In this document: piece by piece, positions 10,351 to 21,619 of the stretch
How the letters are laid out: each line of letters opens with the position of its first letter
Position numbering within the stretch: the stretch's first letter is position 1
NCBI RefSeq assembly: GCF_041146395.1
Contig: NC_090990.1
Span: 47,603,501 to 47,667,500, forward strand
Length of the DNA: 64,000 nucleotides
Origin: Eulemur rufifrons
Taxonomy: Eukaryota; Chordata; Mammalia; Primates; Lemuridae
Direction of reading: 5' to 3'
The notes under the pieces: model-generated
Seen by the model: only the letters and a program-made list of their open reading frames with translations
The model's database searches: none
Told to the model about the DNA's origin: nothing
Made by a program: the position numbers and the translations under genes

Positions 10351-12245
10351 AATTGCTATCAGCCAACTTCTTTCCTTCAATAAATATGTATTGAGAGGAG
10401 ATCTCGCCTTTCTTTCCTAAGGACCCAGAGATCCAAGGAGGCACCTGGTAGAGTCACCACCTAGAAAGAACTGCCATGGTGGCCTTACCCAGAATGAAAG
10501 TACTTGCCTGAAGAGCAGGAATCCTGAAAGATGGTGAATTGGGGAGGAGGAACAAAACAGCTCCAAAAGGAATGTTCTGGAGCCTGAGCCACACACTGCC
10601 TTTCCCCCATGTGGGTATCAGTCCTGCCCTGAGGCAAGCTCCCACCCCTATACCCCTGCCCCCAAAGCTACCCCCCCATACCTCCCCTACCCCGTGTGTA
10701 GGGAAATACCTGGATCTGATCCTTATGAACGTATGTTTAGGAAATATTTTCTCTGTGACAATCTCACTTGGCGTGTTTGGCTGGTCCAGGCACTCGGGAA
10801 ACAATATGCCTTTCCCGAGGGCTGCAGACATTTTCCTTCCTAACTTTATCTCCAGCCTGCTCCCTTCTAGATGAATCTAGTGAACATATTCAGGCTCACA
10901 CAGAGGAGGAAGCTTTCTGAGGAAAGGGCAGGCAGCCTGCAAACTCCAGCTGGTGAACTGTTTGCGGTAACTCTATTTTTAATATACATTGCTGACCTTA
11001 ATGATGGTCTATTGAGATGAGGGCAAGAAATGTCTGATCAAGTGGAGATTAATTTTTGACTCTGTCGCCCAGAATGCATGAAAATGCACTCCTTTTTCTA
11101 TTTAGACTCCCAGGATGCTTTGATTGATTGACTAGTTTACAAATGAAGGTGATAAAATTAGGTTGAAGACCACATACATTTCTTAAAATGAGGCTGGCTG
11201 GTCGTGGAGACAATGAGGTTTGGACAGATTGTATTGCTGGTTTAGGCAATCTTCTGAGCATGTCAAGATTTATAGACCTGTACTGTAATGTTACAATTGC
11301 AGCTCACTGATATAGGTTTCTTTTCAAATTCTTTCCCATTTTATTTGAAAAAGGCCATTAGAGAGTTATAGACTATTGAAAAAGCTTTTTCTTTGCTAAC
11401 CCTTAATAAACTCTTCCAAACAAGGACTACTGCATTTTTATATTAAATTTAGATCAAAATCTATAAAACATGCTATCCCAGGTTGGATAATTTGATTATT
11501 ATTATCTAAATGGAGTTATGGTTCATATTGGTTTGCAGTAATGTACATAGTAAATAAAATGTAAGTTGAGATTTGTATAAGATCACAGCATACCGGGTTT
11601 TCCTTTTGTTGTTGTTGTTTTTTCTATGAGGACTTCTTTGGGGAATTTCAGCCAATTTTCCCTGAGATGAGAAATTAAAAGGAAAAAAAAAAAAAAAGAG
11701 GTCCCAGTGGTGAAATTAATGCTGTGTAGTACTAAAACCAAATTGCTATTAATATTTACTTGTTCTCATTATCATTGGAGAAAGCTACAAATGTCTTAGG
11801 AGTTACCCAACTAATAAGATTTACCAAAGGGAGCAAAAAAGCATGAGAAAATACTCAGCAGAATTAGAAACAATTATTCCATTGTAAGTTATGATGTGAG
11901 AAATAATAGATGAGATTCTGAAGTTATTTATGAATTAGTCAATTCCGTTTCATACATTTTTGCCATCAAAATAACTTATGAAATCATTTTCCAGGCCCAT
12001 AGCATTTTATGAGTGTTCTGTACTCGGTTAAAGATTTTCTTCTAGGGCTGTCTGAAGCTACTCTGAATTCTTTGGCGATGCTGAGATTTTTGACCTAACT
12101 TTTCCAACTCTGAGATCAAACCGCCGGCACTGCCAGAACCTTCCCCAGAGTCACCAGGCTGGAGTCTCACAGTATACAAAGCAGTTCTTAGGATTTTATG
12201 AGGTTAGCAGGAGGGACTCGAAGAGGATTGAGAGTGTCAAATACA
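10351..12245. other. Single-copy DNA; E-box and MEF2-like site at 10947-10982
   Basis: No repeat recognised beyond an A15 run near 11683-11697 and short GTT repeats near 11610. At 10947-10952 a CAGCTG E-box is followed 20 bp later by CTATTTTTAA (10973-10982), which fits the MEF2 consensus. No exon recognised; an overlapping opposite-strand pair of open frames near 10.45-10.87 kb is proline/GC-driven. Confidence 0.4.
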
Positions 12246-12249
12246 ATGA

Positions 12250-12480
12250 TGTGGAGGAAGGGCTTAGCGAGGGCCTGGCACTCAGTAAGTGCTCCGGAGG
12301 CATGGCAATTACTGCCACTAGTAATATTATTTTCACGTGCCTCTTCTTTCTAGGGGCCAGGATTAGCCCAGTGGGAGTCCAAAAACCTAGTCTAGACTGT
12401 TGCTCACATACTGTATGACCTTGAGTGAATCCCTTGCTATCTCTGTTTCTCTGTCCTTAGGCTGCTCAGCTACTTCCAGG
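12250..12480 (+). mobile_element. Two MIR SINE fragments
   Basis: The first (12250-12335) keeps gggcctggcactcagtaagt. The second (12360-12480) keeps gtatgaccttgagtgaatcc and ctctgtttctctgtcc. Both are forward but in the wrong order for one element, so they are separate insertions or a rearranged copy. Confidence 0.5.
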
Positions 12481-12489
12481 GGCCTTTTT

Positions 12490-14995
12490 CTCAGGGGTAA
12501 AAGGAAGTAACAGACAGGAAAGCTGTTTGAGAAGTACAGAGTGCCGTAGGAACATCAGCAGTAATCATTTTTCATCATTACCGGGTACCGGCCCACTGTA
12601 CCTTCTCCTAACCGCCGAGGGCAGTTTACAAGGCGGTTGCCAGCGTGAGGGAAAGTTTTCAGGGGGCTTAGGGTCAAGTGGTTTCAAGGACCGAGCAGAG
12701 CACCAGACTGCTGCCACTGATTTAGTTTAGAAGTGGATGAACTTTGAAATGCAGAACATCATTTCTACAGAAGGTCATCATATTTCTTGATGATTTACAC
12801 GGAGAAGTCTGGGACTGTGCCGGGTTCGTTTTAGATCCTCCAGTGCCAAGAGAAAATGTGCTGATGGAAGGGATAGTGCCTGGGTGGCTGGTAAAGACTG
12901 CAAGTGCCAGAAGAAATGGGCTGAGTCACTTTCAGTGAAGGCGCTCATGGCATCTTCAGGCTTTCTCAGTCTTTTTCGGGAAGACTTTGCAGTCGGGAAT
13001 TTTGTGTCTCCACTGACTTTTACCTCCCTGCAGTAAATACCCTGCAGAAATATTGGTTCAGGCTGCAGCTGGGAGATAGGATGTAGCTTCCCCAGAGGCG
13101 GCTGCCTTAGGGGAAGAAGTCCTATCCACCATCCCTTGCCCTGGGGGCCCCACGCATAGCTGGGCTGGTTTCAAGGAACCGTCTGTGGTCTAACCTCAGG
13201 ACAAAAGATTAAAAAGCTGCCTCTGGGTTGCTACTTCTCAAACATATCCACGTATTAATATTTTAAGTATTCAAAGGCGGTGTCAATTTTCTCAATGACA
13301 TCCTGTTATTTAATTAAATATTTCATCCATGTGCAAGAAAATACTTTTTTTTTCTTTCTAATCCATGGGTCTTAATGAAGCTATTTTTATTTTGAATGAC
13401 AAAAATGAAGGCTGTGTATATTTTAATTTTTCATGGTCTCACTCTTAAGGAGAGAAGGTTGCCATCACTGCAGTGTAGACAAAATAGAATCCCACCTGGT
13501 AGAGGCTAAGTGACTAAGGAAAATCATACCGAATGGGAGGGGACTAAGTCCAGGCCTCCAGTGACAGCAAACCCCATGGACTGGGGGCTCTGGAAATAGA
13601 GGCAGGGGCTCTTCTGCTCCCCGGGGGGTCCTCCTACCAATTGTCCCAGCAGGTGGGGCACATCTAATGTGGTGTCTGCAATGTTCCCCGTGTTGGAGGA
13701 AAGTACCTGTTTCTCTCCTACTCTGACACCCTTGCAACCCTCCTGCGGGGTACCGTGACGCCATCAGTTGCAGTGATAAGAGACAGTACATTCCACTGTG
13801 GCATGACGTCATTAGCCTATTGGTAATCTTTCTAAATGTTTGCCAGAAAGATATGAAATCTTAGCAACAGAGGTATTTAAAGGTTTGGATAAGTTTGAAA
13901 CATAGTGATTTTTCAATCTTAGAAGCTAACCAATCCAGGGGCCTGTTAGTCTACAAGTGTCTGCCATCTTTCTCAGGGTGTCAGAGAAAATCGAGTGACG
14001 GATCACTTTTCGGTGTCACTGCTCGAGACCGGTGACAATCAGTGAAATGATTGTGTCTGCCTCTACACATATCTGTAATTGATTGCCTAAACCCTACGAC
14101 TCTCTTTCCCAGTTGATATGATGGAACATTGGAGTGAAATCACTCTCGATGAGGAGGAGCCAGGTCCATTTGTTATTTACTTCCCTGCCTGCTTCTTTCT
14201 CCCCATCCGGTGCCAATTGTCCCACAAGAGCACATTATGGTAATCAGCCGGAATGTATGTATAGGAATCAATCAAGGTGAGAGCCGTCGCAAGAGTTATG
14301 ACATTACAAAGTCTGTTTGTAACTTTTGATTTATGGAAGATTTTCCATTTTATAAATTGGGAGTGAGGCATGTTGGGATGGCTTAACCCTTGAATTCCCC
14401 AAAAGGAAAATGCATCCAGCATTAAAGCTAATAGACAATAGGGCATTTTAACTATCTAGTGCCTGCAAATAATTAGAGTTCTTGCATGTTTGGATTGTGA
14501 CTTTAGCAATATTCTCTCACTCCCTGAACACATTCCCTGTCCTTCTTACAAAATAAAATCGGCTCATTTTCTGGAGAGTAAAGACGTGAAAAATTGCCAT
14601 TCAGGACTAATACCTACGCACAATGTTTTCTTCTGCCATGAGCCTGAGAAGCAACCATGCCACAGTAGGGTTCCTGGGGAGCTTCCCTGTTCAGATTGTC
14701 ATTTTCAGAGAGGGTGACTCAGGGAAGGGACTTCACTGATGCCAGTTCTCAGGTCCACAAGATACTTGGCATGACAGTCTCCCCCTCTAGCTCTTTACAG
14801 AATTGCTGAAGACCAGGGCAAAGCCAGATTCAAGCCATTTCTCCAACATGGACAAAACAGTATGAGTGTTCTGTCATTAGTAGTTATGCTTTTTTAGACT
14901 CAACAGCTATCACAATCATAGCTTTAAAGGAGGCAGGAAATAGGGTACTATTGTCAGCCGATCACATTGAAATTTAGACCTTTTATATTCATCTA
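12490..14995. other. Single-copy DNA with a full CRE palindrome at 13804
   Basis: About 2.5 kb with no repeat I can name. A full cAMP-response palindrome TGACGTCA lies at 13804-13811, with a reversed CCAAT (attgg) about 8 bp downstream. No CpG island accompanies it and no exon was recognised. Confidence 0.4.
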
Positions 14996-14999
14996 GTGC

Positions 15000-15180
15000 A
15001 TCAGTCCTTGCCACCATTTCACAAAGTGATATTAACAGTCCCATATTGCGGATGTGGAAACAGAACCAAAAATATGAAATTCGTTGTCCAAGAACATACC
15101 GCTGGTTATCGACAGCACAGGACTCGAGGCCGGACGTCCCGACTCCTGGTCCAGGACTCTTTCATTTAACGGAATTTAAT
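15000..15180 (-). mobile_element. MIR SINE
   Basis: Reversed MIR, strongly decayed: catatt-gcggatgtggaaac for the usual ttacagatgaggaaac, then tcgttgtccaagaacatacc, then cccgactcctggtccagga. Confidence 0.55.
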
Positions 15181-16020
15181 TTGTACTGGGGGCCCCAACA
15201 CGTGCAGAGCATAGTGCTAGATGTGCTTCTTTCTTGCCCCAGTTTCTGAAAGCCAACCATCCCCGACTCATCAAAGGCCACCCGGCTGTGGGTTGTGGCA
15301 TCTGTCATTCTGATTCAGCAGCTCACTGTCCCCGGTCACAGAACCAGTCTCTATATTGCCATGGCGCTGTGGTAAGTGCCCAGCATACCCATTACTGAAG
15401 GTAAGACATGGTTTCCCCTGGTGGAGAATGAGCTCAGGGAAGAAAAATATTTGTCCTGTTCCAAGGTCACTGGATCTGCTTTTTTCTTGGCAATCTGACC
15501 GTATCATCTTGTGTGGAACTAAAGTTCTGTTTCTTTTTTTATTAGCATGGTGGACCTATTCTGCTTAAGCTCCTTTTCTTTTTCCTAATGTGAATCTTAA
15601 AGCTAATAAGAATGCAGATCCCAGCAGACCTACTCTCTCTCTCATAATCCATTAGGAACGTGAGATTGCCGTCTCTGGAAAACTTAAAAAACCATTTAAA
15701 AACAAAAAGATGAATAAATGAAAATGTTATGAACCTGGAAATGTTAATTAAGCCATTCTCAAAGAACAGACTTTCCAGCCCAGATTAAAACATCCCATCA
15801 CTTTTAAATAGTTAACATCTTTCTCCTTGAAATAAGTCCAAATTAAGGACAAAATCATTATAAAAAGAAATAGTAAAGGGACCAGAAAACGGTGCTAAGA
15901 ATTTGGCTATCAACTGATATACTCAAGTTAGAGCAAACCACGAAGGCCAAAGCCATAAAGTGAAGTCTATTTCCAGACATACTGTAGTTATATCCAAGCA
16001 ATAGTCTGGGTACCTTGACA
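15181..16020. other. Single-copy DNA, nothing recognised
   Basis: AT-rich after 15500. No repeat or exon recognised. Confidence 0.4.
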
Positions 16021-16029
16021 TAGATTCAT

Positions 16030-16200
16030 AGAATGTAGAAGCTCACAGATCATCCTGTTGAATCCTTTCGCTTTTTTAGATTAGGGAATGGAGACTCAGA
16101 GAGGGCAAGTCATTTTCTTGAAGTCATTTAATAGAGCTGAGGCTAGAACCTAAAACTCTAGACTCCCAATCCAGTGCTCTTCCTGTTGCATACACAGCCG
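16030..16200 (-). mobile_element. L3/MIR3-type ancient fragment
   Basis: Reads gaatgtagaagctcacagat, catcctgttgaatcctttcg, gagactcagagagggcaagt, then agactcccaatccagtgctc. This order is the CR1/L3-derived pattern (MIR3 or L3) rather than standard MIR. Family assignment is tentative. Confidence 0.5.
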
Positions 16201-16750
16201 AGCAAAATGATTTCAAAATAATAGAAATACTAACAACAACAATAATAACTGTTTTAAAGGTACTGACTCTATACCTTATTATCTAGAGATATGTCTTCCA
16301 GACTGTTTTCTTTTTTAGGAAAGAAATAGAACAGAGCCTTGCTTACAAGGATAACATTCAGCTAACAATCTTAGTCTGCAGACACACACTGCAATACAGA
16401 GGAGGAGACTGAGTCCCCAAAGAAGCTGTAACAAAGCCCGTACACTAAATGTCATTCACTCAGACACAGAAGGTGTCTTTAGGCTCTTCTAGAAATTATT
16501 TATTCCATTTGACATATAATTCCAAGCAGATTTGAAGCAGAAAGTTAGTGGGTAGCAGCCTGACAGCACGAAGAGGCAGCTGTCATTTCTTCCTGATGGC
16601 CGTTAGAATTGACAACTGGTAGCCTAACAGTGGGGGAGCAGATGGAAAAACTGTAACAGTAGAACTAAGAACTAAAAGTACAGTAATATGGGACCATTTC
16701 GTTTAGGGGCAAAAAGGTCTACAAAAGTATCTTTTGAGGGCGCCATCATA
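16201..16750. other. Single-copy DNA with short AAC/AAT runs
   Basis: A short (AAC)n(AAT)n run at about 16231-16250; otherwise nothing recognised. Confidence 0.4.
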
Positions 16751-16754
16751 CTCT

Positions 16755-17025
16755 TGTACAACAATAATAACTAACAACGATAACTTTATTTTGTTGAGCG
16801 TGTGAGAGATGGTGCTAGGTATTTTCATAAATTATTTCTAAACTTTGGAACTCTTCAAAGGAGGTAATATAATCCCTGTTTTATAGATCAGGAAACTAAA
16901 GTTCAAAGAAAGTCAAGAATCATGCCCAGGGTCACAAGACCCATAAAAGACACAGTGAGTTTTGAGCATGGGTGTTCCGACTCCAAAATGTGTATTCTTT
17001 CCTTTATGCTCTGTGATTCAGATTT
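16755..17025 (-). mobile_element. MIR SINE
   Basis: Reversed MIR: gagagatggtgctaggtatt, gttttatagatcaggaaact, gcccagggtcacaagaccca, and an end near ttatgctctgtgattc. Nearly full length. Confidence 0.75.
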
Positions 17026-17745
17026 GTCATCAAGACCTGGAGCAAGAAAGAAAATGATACATCAGGCATGATGTTCTCAATAAAATAGAACAAGGAGAAT
17101 GAAATACATTTTAGAATATGCCAGCTACACACATGTTTACTGCATAGAGTATATATGACGTGAGACACAAAAAGTCCCTCAATTAGTTGGCATCCTTGAT
17201 AAATTAGGTATTATTGAACACATACAATTTTTGCAGAAAATTTAAGCCCCCTTTTGAGTTCTAACAATTAAAAATGCTAATTGCTTTATTAAAATCATTC
17301 TAAAATGTACTGCATACTTTCTGGTTTTAGCATAGCGTGGAAATCTCTCATGACCCAACCCTCCAGGAGCCCACAGACTGCTCTGGGATACAGACCTGTA
17401 AACAATTCAGTTGTGAGAAGGTGTAAACTAAGCCAGGTGGGAAATGAGGGGAGGGATTAACCTTGCCTGGCAGATAAAATAAGTAAAAATAAATCCTAAT
17501 TTTAATATAGTCCCTGGTAACAAAACATTAAAAATGTTCAGCTTTTGTTTTCTGTTGATGAAAAACAGGTACCTGTCAAACATCACCACAAAATAGTCAT
17601 CACTATAAGTGAGCAACCACAGTGGCTCAGTGTGAACTTGTGTGGCCATTTCATGTTTCAGCCTTTGGCTTCCTAGAGGTAGACGGAATGTGAGCTGTCT
17701 TCCTATAAAGAAAATAACAAGCGAATTTTCTGGGCTTAATATGGA
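17026..17745. other. Single-copy DNA, nothing recognised
   Basis: AT-rich. A 159-codon open frame on the minus strand (17907-17428) starts inside the next MIR and continues here. It has no domain, and a start inside a SINE argues for chance. Confidence 0.45.
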
Positions 17746-17749
17746 CTTG

Positions 17750-17955
17750 GGTGTGGCTTGATATTTTTCTGTCATATATGTACATCTTTCTGAATCTTTA
17801 TGACAACCTTGTGAGTAAAATTGCCATTCTGTTTCCTTTGATGTGGAAGAATGAGGACCAGAGAGGCCAAGTGACTTCCCAAGGGAACACAGCTGGCCGG
17901 TATCCAAATCACAACTAGAATTTAGGTCTCATGACTACTGGTTCAGCCTGTTTCT
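17750..17955 (-). mobile_element. MIR SINE
   Basis: Reversed MIR: tctttatgacaaccttgtga, gaggaccagagaggccaagt, gacttcccaagggaacacag, and an end near atgactactggttcag. Confidence 0.7.
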
Positions 17956-18124
17956 ATGATAGCATGCTATCTCCTACGTAACTTGTCCTGGTTTACATTT
18001 CTGCTTATTCTTTTCTGCACCTGCCAGAAGTTGGGTGCAATTTCTGTACACCGTGCTGCGTCTAAGGGTTAGGGCTACATGCCATGGTTCAGTTCCAGTC
18101 CACCCACCCACATTTCCTGAAGAC

Positions 18125-18440
18125 CTTCTCATTCATCCATTCAATTAACATCCTTGACATCTACTACATGCCAGGGACAGATAGTCTAGAGACACTGTGA
18201 TGAGTAGCCACCCTCAAAAAACAAAATAAAAAACCACCTTATATTCTGGGAGGAAAAACAGACACATACACAACTAAATATGTACAAAAGGCAGGCTGTG
18301 GTAAATGTCGGACTATAACAGAGACACAAGCAAAATACTAAGGAAGCACAAAGGAGAGATTGATTCTGACTGGCAAGGCAAAGAGGTGATGTGGGAGAAT
18401 CTCGAAACACTTCCTAGAGGACACAAATTTCAGTTAGACC
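18125..18440 (-). mobile_element. L2 LINE 3' end
   Basis: Reversed L2: tcattcatccattcaattaa, catctactacatgccaggga, then ggctgtggtaaatgtc and aacacttcctagaggacaca (the reverse of the assgccttccctgaccac block). About 300 bp is kept. Confidence 0.65.
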
Positions 18441-18474
18441 TTCACAATTGAGTGCTCTATTTTGAATTGTTCTG

Positions 18475-18920
18475 TATTAGTCAGCTATTGCTATGATGAT
18501 GCATTATAACAAACAACCCTGAAATATCAGTGGCTTACAATAGCAAACATTTATTTCTTGCTTGTATGTCTGTGGGTCCCTGGGGAAACTCTGCAGGTGA
18601 GGTTCAGGTTAGCTCCCTGTGTCTCTCATCCTGGGGCCCAGGCTGAAGGAGCAACAGCCACCTGTTGAAAACACAGTCTTCTAACGGTGTAGGGCAGGGG
18701 CATGAGAGAGGACACCCATTTCTTAATGGGAGAAGCATGCAATGCCTCTTAAAGCCTCTGTTTGGAACCAGAACACTGTCACTTCTACATGCATTCCATT
18801 ATACAAAGCAAGCCACATGGCCAAGCTCAAAGTCAATGGGTAGGGAACATACTTTAGCCACAGGAAAGCCCGAGCAAGGGCAGTGATGAAGCAAAAATTG
18901 TGAACAAATAATGCAACCTA
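18475..18920. mobile_element. Mammalian interspersed repeat, family not assigned
   Basis: Opens with tattagtcagctattgctat and tcagtggcttacaatagcaa, then catttatttcttgc, gtctgtgggtccctgggg and later ttccattatacaaagcaagc with cacatggccaagctc. I know this pattern as an interspersed repeat (an LTR- or DNA-transposon-type fossil) but cannot name the family with confidence. No coding part. Confidence 0.5.
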
Positions 18921-19094
18921 TCACGTGTTCTTACTGTTTCTTGGGCTTTGTCTACTTCACATGAATATATGATCCCTGAGTTCCTCTCCATTCCTGGCAT
19001 AATGTTGGCTGTGTTGAAAGAGGGGTGCAGAAAGTAGGGTATGGCGACAGCAGTCTGTTACACCACAGTTACTTTCACCTGCATGAACACTGCC

Positions 19095-19215
19095 CTGGCA
19101 AGGAGAAGCTTCATTAGTCTCTTTCCTGCAGGCTCTCCAGCAGTTAGCACAATGCCCGGCACCGAGAGGGTAGCCAAATCATGTTGTTTAATGAATCAAT
19201 GAAAGAATACAACGG
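19095..19215 (+). mobile_element. L2 LINE 3' end
   Basis: Forward L2 tail: cagttagcacaatgcccggc, accgagagggtagcc, then ttaatgaatcaatgaaagaa. Confidence 0.55.
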
Positions 19216-19299
19216 CCGTGCCAACTGCTTTGATCACCCTGACTCTAGACTGTGGTTCTGCTTTATTAATAGCTGACACATGTCAGGCATCAGTCAATA

Positions 19300-19530
19300 C
19301 ATACTCATATACTCATGGAACATAATACTGTGCAGTCATTGAAAGTGATGGTGTAGAAGAATTATGTAATGACTCTATTTTGGTAAAATATATCTCCTAT
19401 ACTATATATGTGAGTGACTTAAATTCCCTTTTTTTGACAATTTTTATTTTCTAAAGTTTCTATAACAAGTGCACATTAATTTTGGAATAAAATGTAAAGT
19501 TATTTTAAAGATAAATGGATGGCATCATAT
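19300..19530 (+). mobile_element. L1M LINE fragment, tentative
   Basis: The phrase aatactgtgcagtcattgaa followed by agtgatggtgtagaagaat resembles the L1M 3' region near the end of ORF2. The remainder is too decayed to place. Confidence 0.35.
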
Positions 19531-20080
19531 ATGAACATCTTCTAATTTTAGACAGAGTCTGGAAAAGCACCATTCCTCCCGATGTGACATTTGTGCTTTT
19601 GCTCTCTATGCCAAGACATTCTAAAAACGGATCAAAAACAAGTAGTCAGTAAATCGAGCTTCAACCCGAGTCTGTGTTCACATAAGAGGAATATAAAAAT
19701 TATCCCCAAAGTAAAAGTCACTTAGGTTTTTTTTAAAAAAAACAACAACAACACTGGACAATCATCTGTTTGCTATCTTACTGATACAATTTGGGAGTCA
19801 GGAAACCTGGACTGGGCTCTCCCCCAATCTACTGTTCTCCATTGGACAAATCACCCCACTGTTTCAAAACCACATTTTCTCAAAGGGAAAGTGAAGTCGA
19901 TCCCTGCCATACATTAGTTTAGGTAGGTGCCAAAAGTGTGATAATGAAGTAACAGAAGAAAATGAAGTAACCAAATAGAAAAAACAATAGATTTTACTCT
20001 TAAACAGATAGGATTGTCTTCTCTAACTAAAAATAGTATGCTGATGTTGAGGATTAGTATTAACCATTCATCACTGATTA
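19531..20080. other. Single-copy DNA, nothing recognised
   Basis: AT-rich; a short T8A8 stretch near 19727 and an AAC run near 19742. No exon. Confidence 0.4.
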
Positions 20081-20084
20081 AATG

Positions 20085-20640
20085 GTGTATTGGTTGGGAT
20101 AATGCTAGCTATTGTAACAAATAAATCCAAAATATGTAATGACTCAAATAGAATATAAATTTCTTTCTCATTCCTGTAATAGCTCCTAGTATTCCTAGTC
20201 AGCAGGCAGCCGTCTTCCATGTACTAATTCAGGGACTCTCTTTCTTCCATTTTGTGGCTTCACTGTCCTCTAGGGCTGTGGTCCCCAATCCCCAGGCTGT
20301 GGTCCAGTGCCGGTCCATGGCCTGTTAGGAAACCGGCCGAGCATCACCGCCTGAGCTCCGCAACCCCTTCAACACCCCAACACCCCACTCCGTGGAAAAA
20401 ATTGTCTTCCATGAAACTGGTCCCTGCTGCCAAAAAGGTCGGGGCCCACAGCCTAGGGCCTTGTCATTATCTGTATCCTGTTGGTAGAAAGGAAAAGAGA
20501 GAGTAGGAAGAGAGGCATGCCCATTTCTTTAAAACTTTGGCCCCAAAATAGCACGTGGCTTCTCACATTCCACTGGCTACAACTCAGTCAGATGGCTGTG
20601 TTTAATTACAAGTGAGGCTGGGAAACGTAGTATACTTCTG
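20085..20640. mobile_element. Unassigned interspersed repeat, split by a hAT element
   Basis: The left part has taatgctagctattgtaaca, aataaatccaaaatatgtaa and tagaatataaatttctttct. The right part has cacattccactggctacaac, tcagtcagatggctgtg and gaggctgggaaacgtagt. The same landmarks recur in the same order at 26395-26830, so the two are copies of one family. The hAT insertion at 20276-20451 lies between the halves. Confidence 0.55.
20276..20451 (+). mobile_element. Small non-autonomous hAT transposon, copy A
   Basis: A 176-bp element with hAT-like inverted ends: CTGTGGTCCCCAAT at the left and gtcggggcccacag at the right. The interior has cggtccatggcctgttagga and gaaactggtccctgctgcc. The flanks are CTCTAGGG before and CCTAGGG after, an 8-bp duplication with one base lost. 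The interior is shared with the copies at 27351 and 43934. It entered the unassigned repeat around it, so it is younger than that repeat. Confidence 0.8.
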
Positions 20641-20689
20641 TGTCCAGGGAGAATAGGAGAGAGATTTCAGGAAAACAGCTTGCAGTCTC

Positions 20690-20945
20690 CACCACAAATG
20701 CTTACGATAGGCCAGGCTTAGTGCTAGGCAATACAGATGTTGAGATGAATGAGACTTCCTCTGCCCTAAGGGAACTCCCAGTCTAGTGGGTAAGACTACA
20801 CTGTATTTACAGATGATTATAGTTTGGTGTAGAGTGTGCTATCACAAGGCAGTGAAGGCAAGCCAGCAAGAACATCGTGCACGCACAGGGGGAGCAACTA
20901 ACCCTGCCTGTAACAGATGGGGGTGGTGGGTCATGGAAGGCCTTG
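20690..20945 (-). mobile_element. L2 LINE fragment
   Basis: Reversed L2: aggccaggcttagtgctagg, ctgccctaagggaactccca, gtctagtgggtaagac, ending in L2 3' UTR wording (ggtcatggaaggccttgat). Confidence 0.6.
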
Positions 20946-20954
20946 ATTATGTCA

Positions 20955-21100
20955 GTTTCACAAATGTTTATTGAGCAACTACTGAGGGTCAGGCACCTAT
21001 TACATGCAGGTTGCTGGAGATACAGGTAAGACGACATAATCCCAGCCCTTGAGGCAATGGACATACAAACAGATGAGTTCAAATGGATAACGTCCCACAG
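20955..21100 (-). mobile_element. L2 LINE 3' end
   Basis: A second reversed L2 end directly after the previous one: aatgtttattgagcaactac, aggtaagacgacataatccc, agcccttgaggcaatggaca. Two L2 ends in series mean two insertions or a tandem event. Confidence 0.6.
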
Positions 21101-21119
21101 GACTGGAGAATGAGAGAAG

Positions 21120-21615
21120 TATAGCGTGTATGCTTGGTGGGTTAGATGCTCTGTATTTGAAGTCAGTATACCTGGGCTTGCATTCCAGCTTTAACACTAT
21201 CAAAGTCACTGCATGACTTTGGGCAACTTTTCCCACCTTTCTGAACCTTTGTTCCTTGCTTTAAACATAGGAATAACAACTCCTAATATGGCAGGTTATG
21301 GTCCCAGGAGACCAATTCTGTGGGTCTAAAGCCTAGATCTTCTACAACTAACTTTGTGATGTTGGGTAATTCATGGAACTGTCTTGGACTTTAGTTTCCT
21401 CATCTTTAAAATGGGGTTGATAAAAATACCAAATGTATACGGTTGGTAGGAATATATGAATTCAGAGAACAAAATTTCCCTCAGCTGTTCCTGGTACCTA
21501 AAAATTGCTCAATAAGTGTAAGGTCTTGTCAGTACTATCCACCTTGCTATGGGCATTAAATGAGATAATGACAGTGCCTGGCAAACATTAAGTATTCAAC
21601 TAATGATTACTATTA
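21120..21615 (+). mobile_element. Cluster of three forward MIR fragments
   Basis: 21120-21290 has tttgaagtcagtatacctgg and catgactttgggcaactttt. 21320-21520 has gggtctaaagcctagatctt, tttcctcatctttaaaatgg and aattgctcaataagtg. 21540-21615 has attaaatgagataatgacag and tgcctggcaaacattaag. The first two each carry the MIR head, so at least two elements are present. Confidence 0.65.
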
Positions 21616-21619
21616 AAAG

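Noticed and set aside
17428..17907. 159-codon open frame on the minus strand as a gene
   Set aside because: It starts inside a MIR SINE, has no recognisable domain, and lengths near 150 codons are expected a few times by chance in 64 kb searched in six frames.
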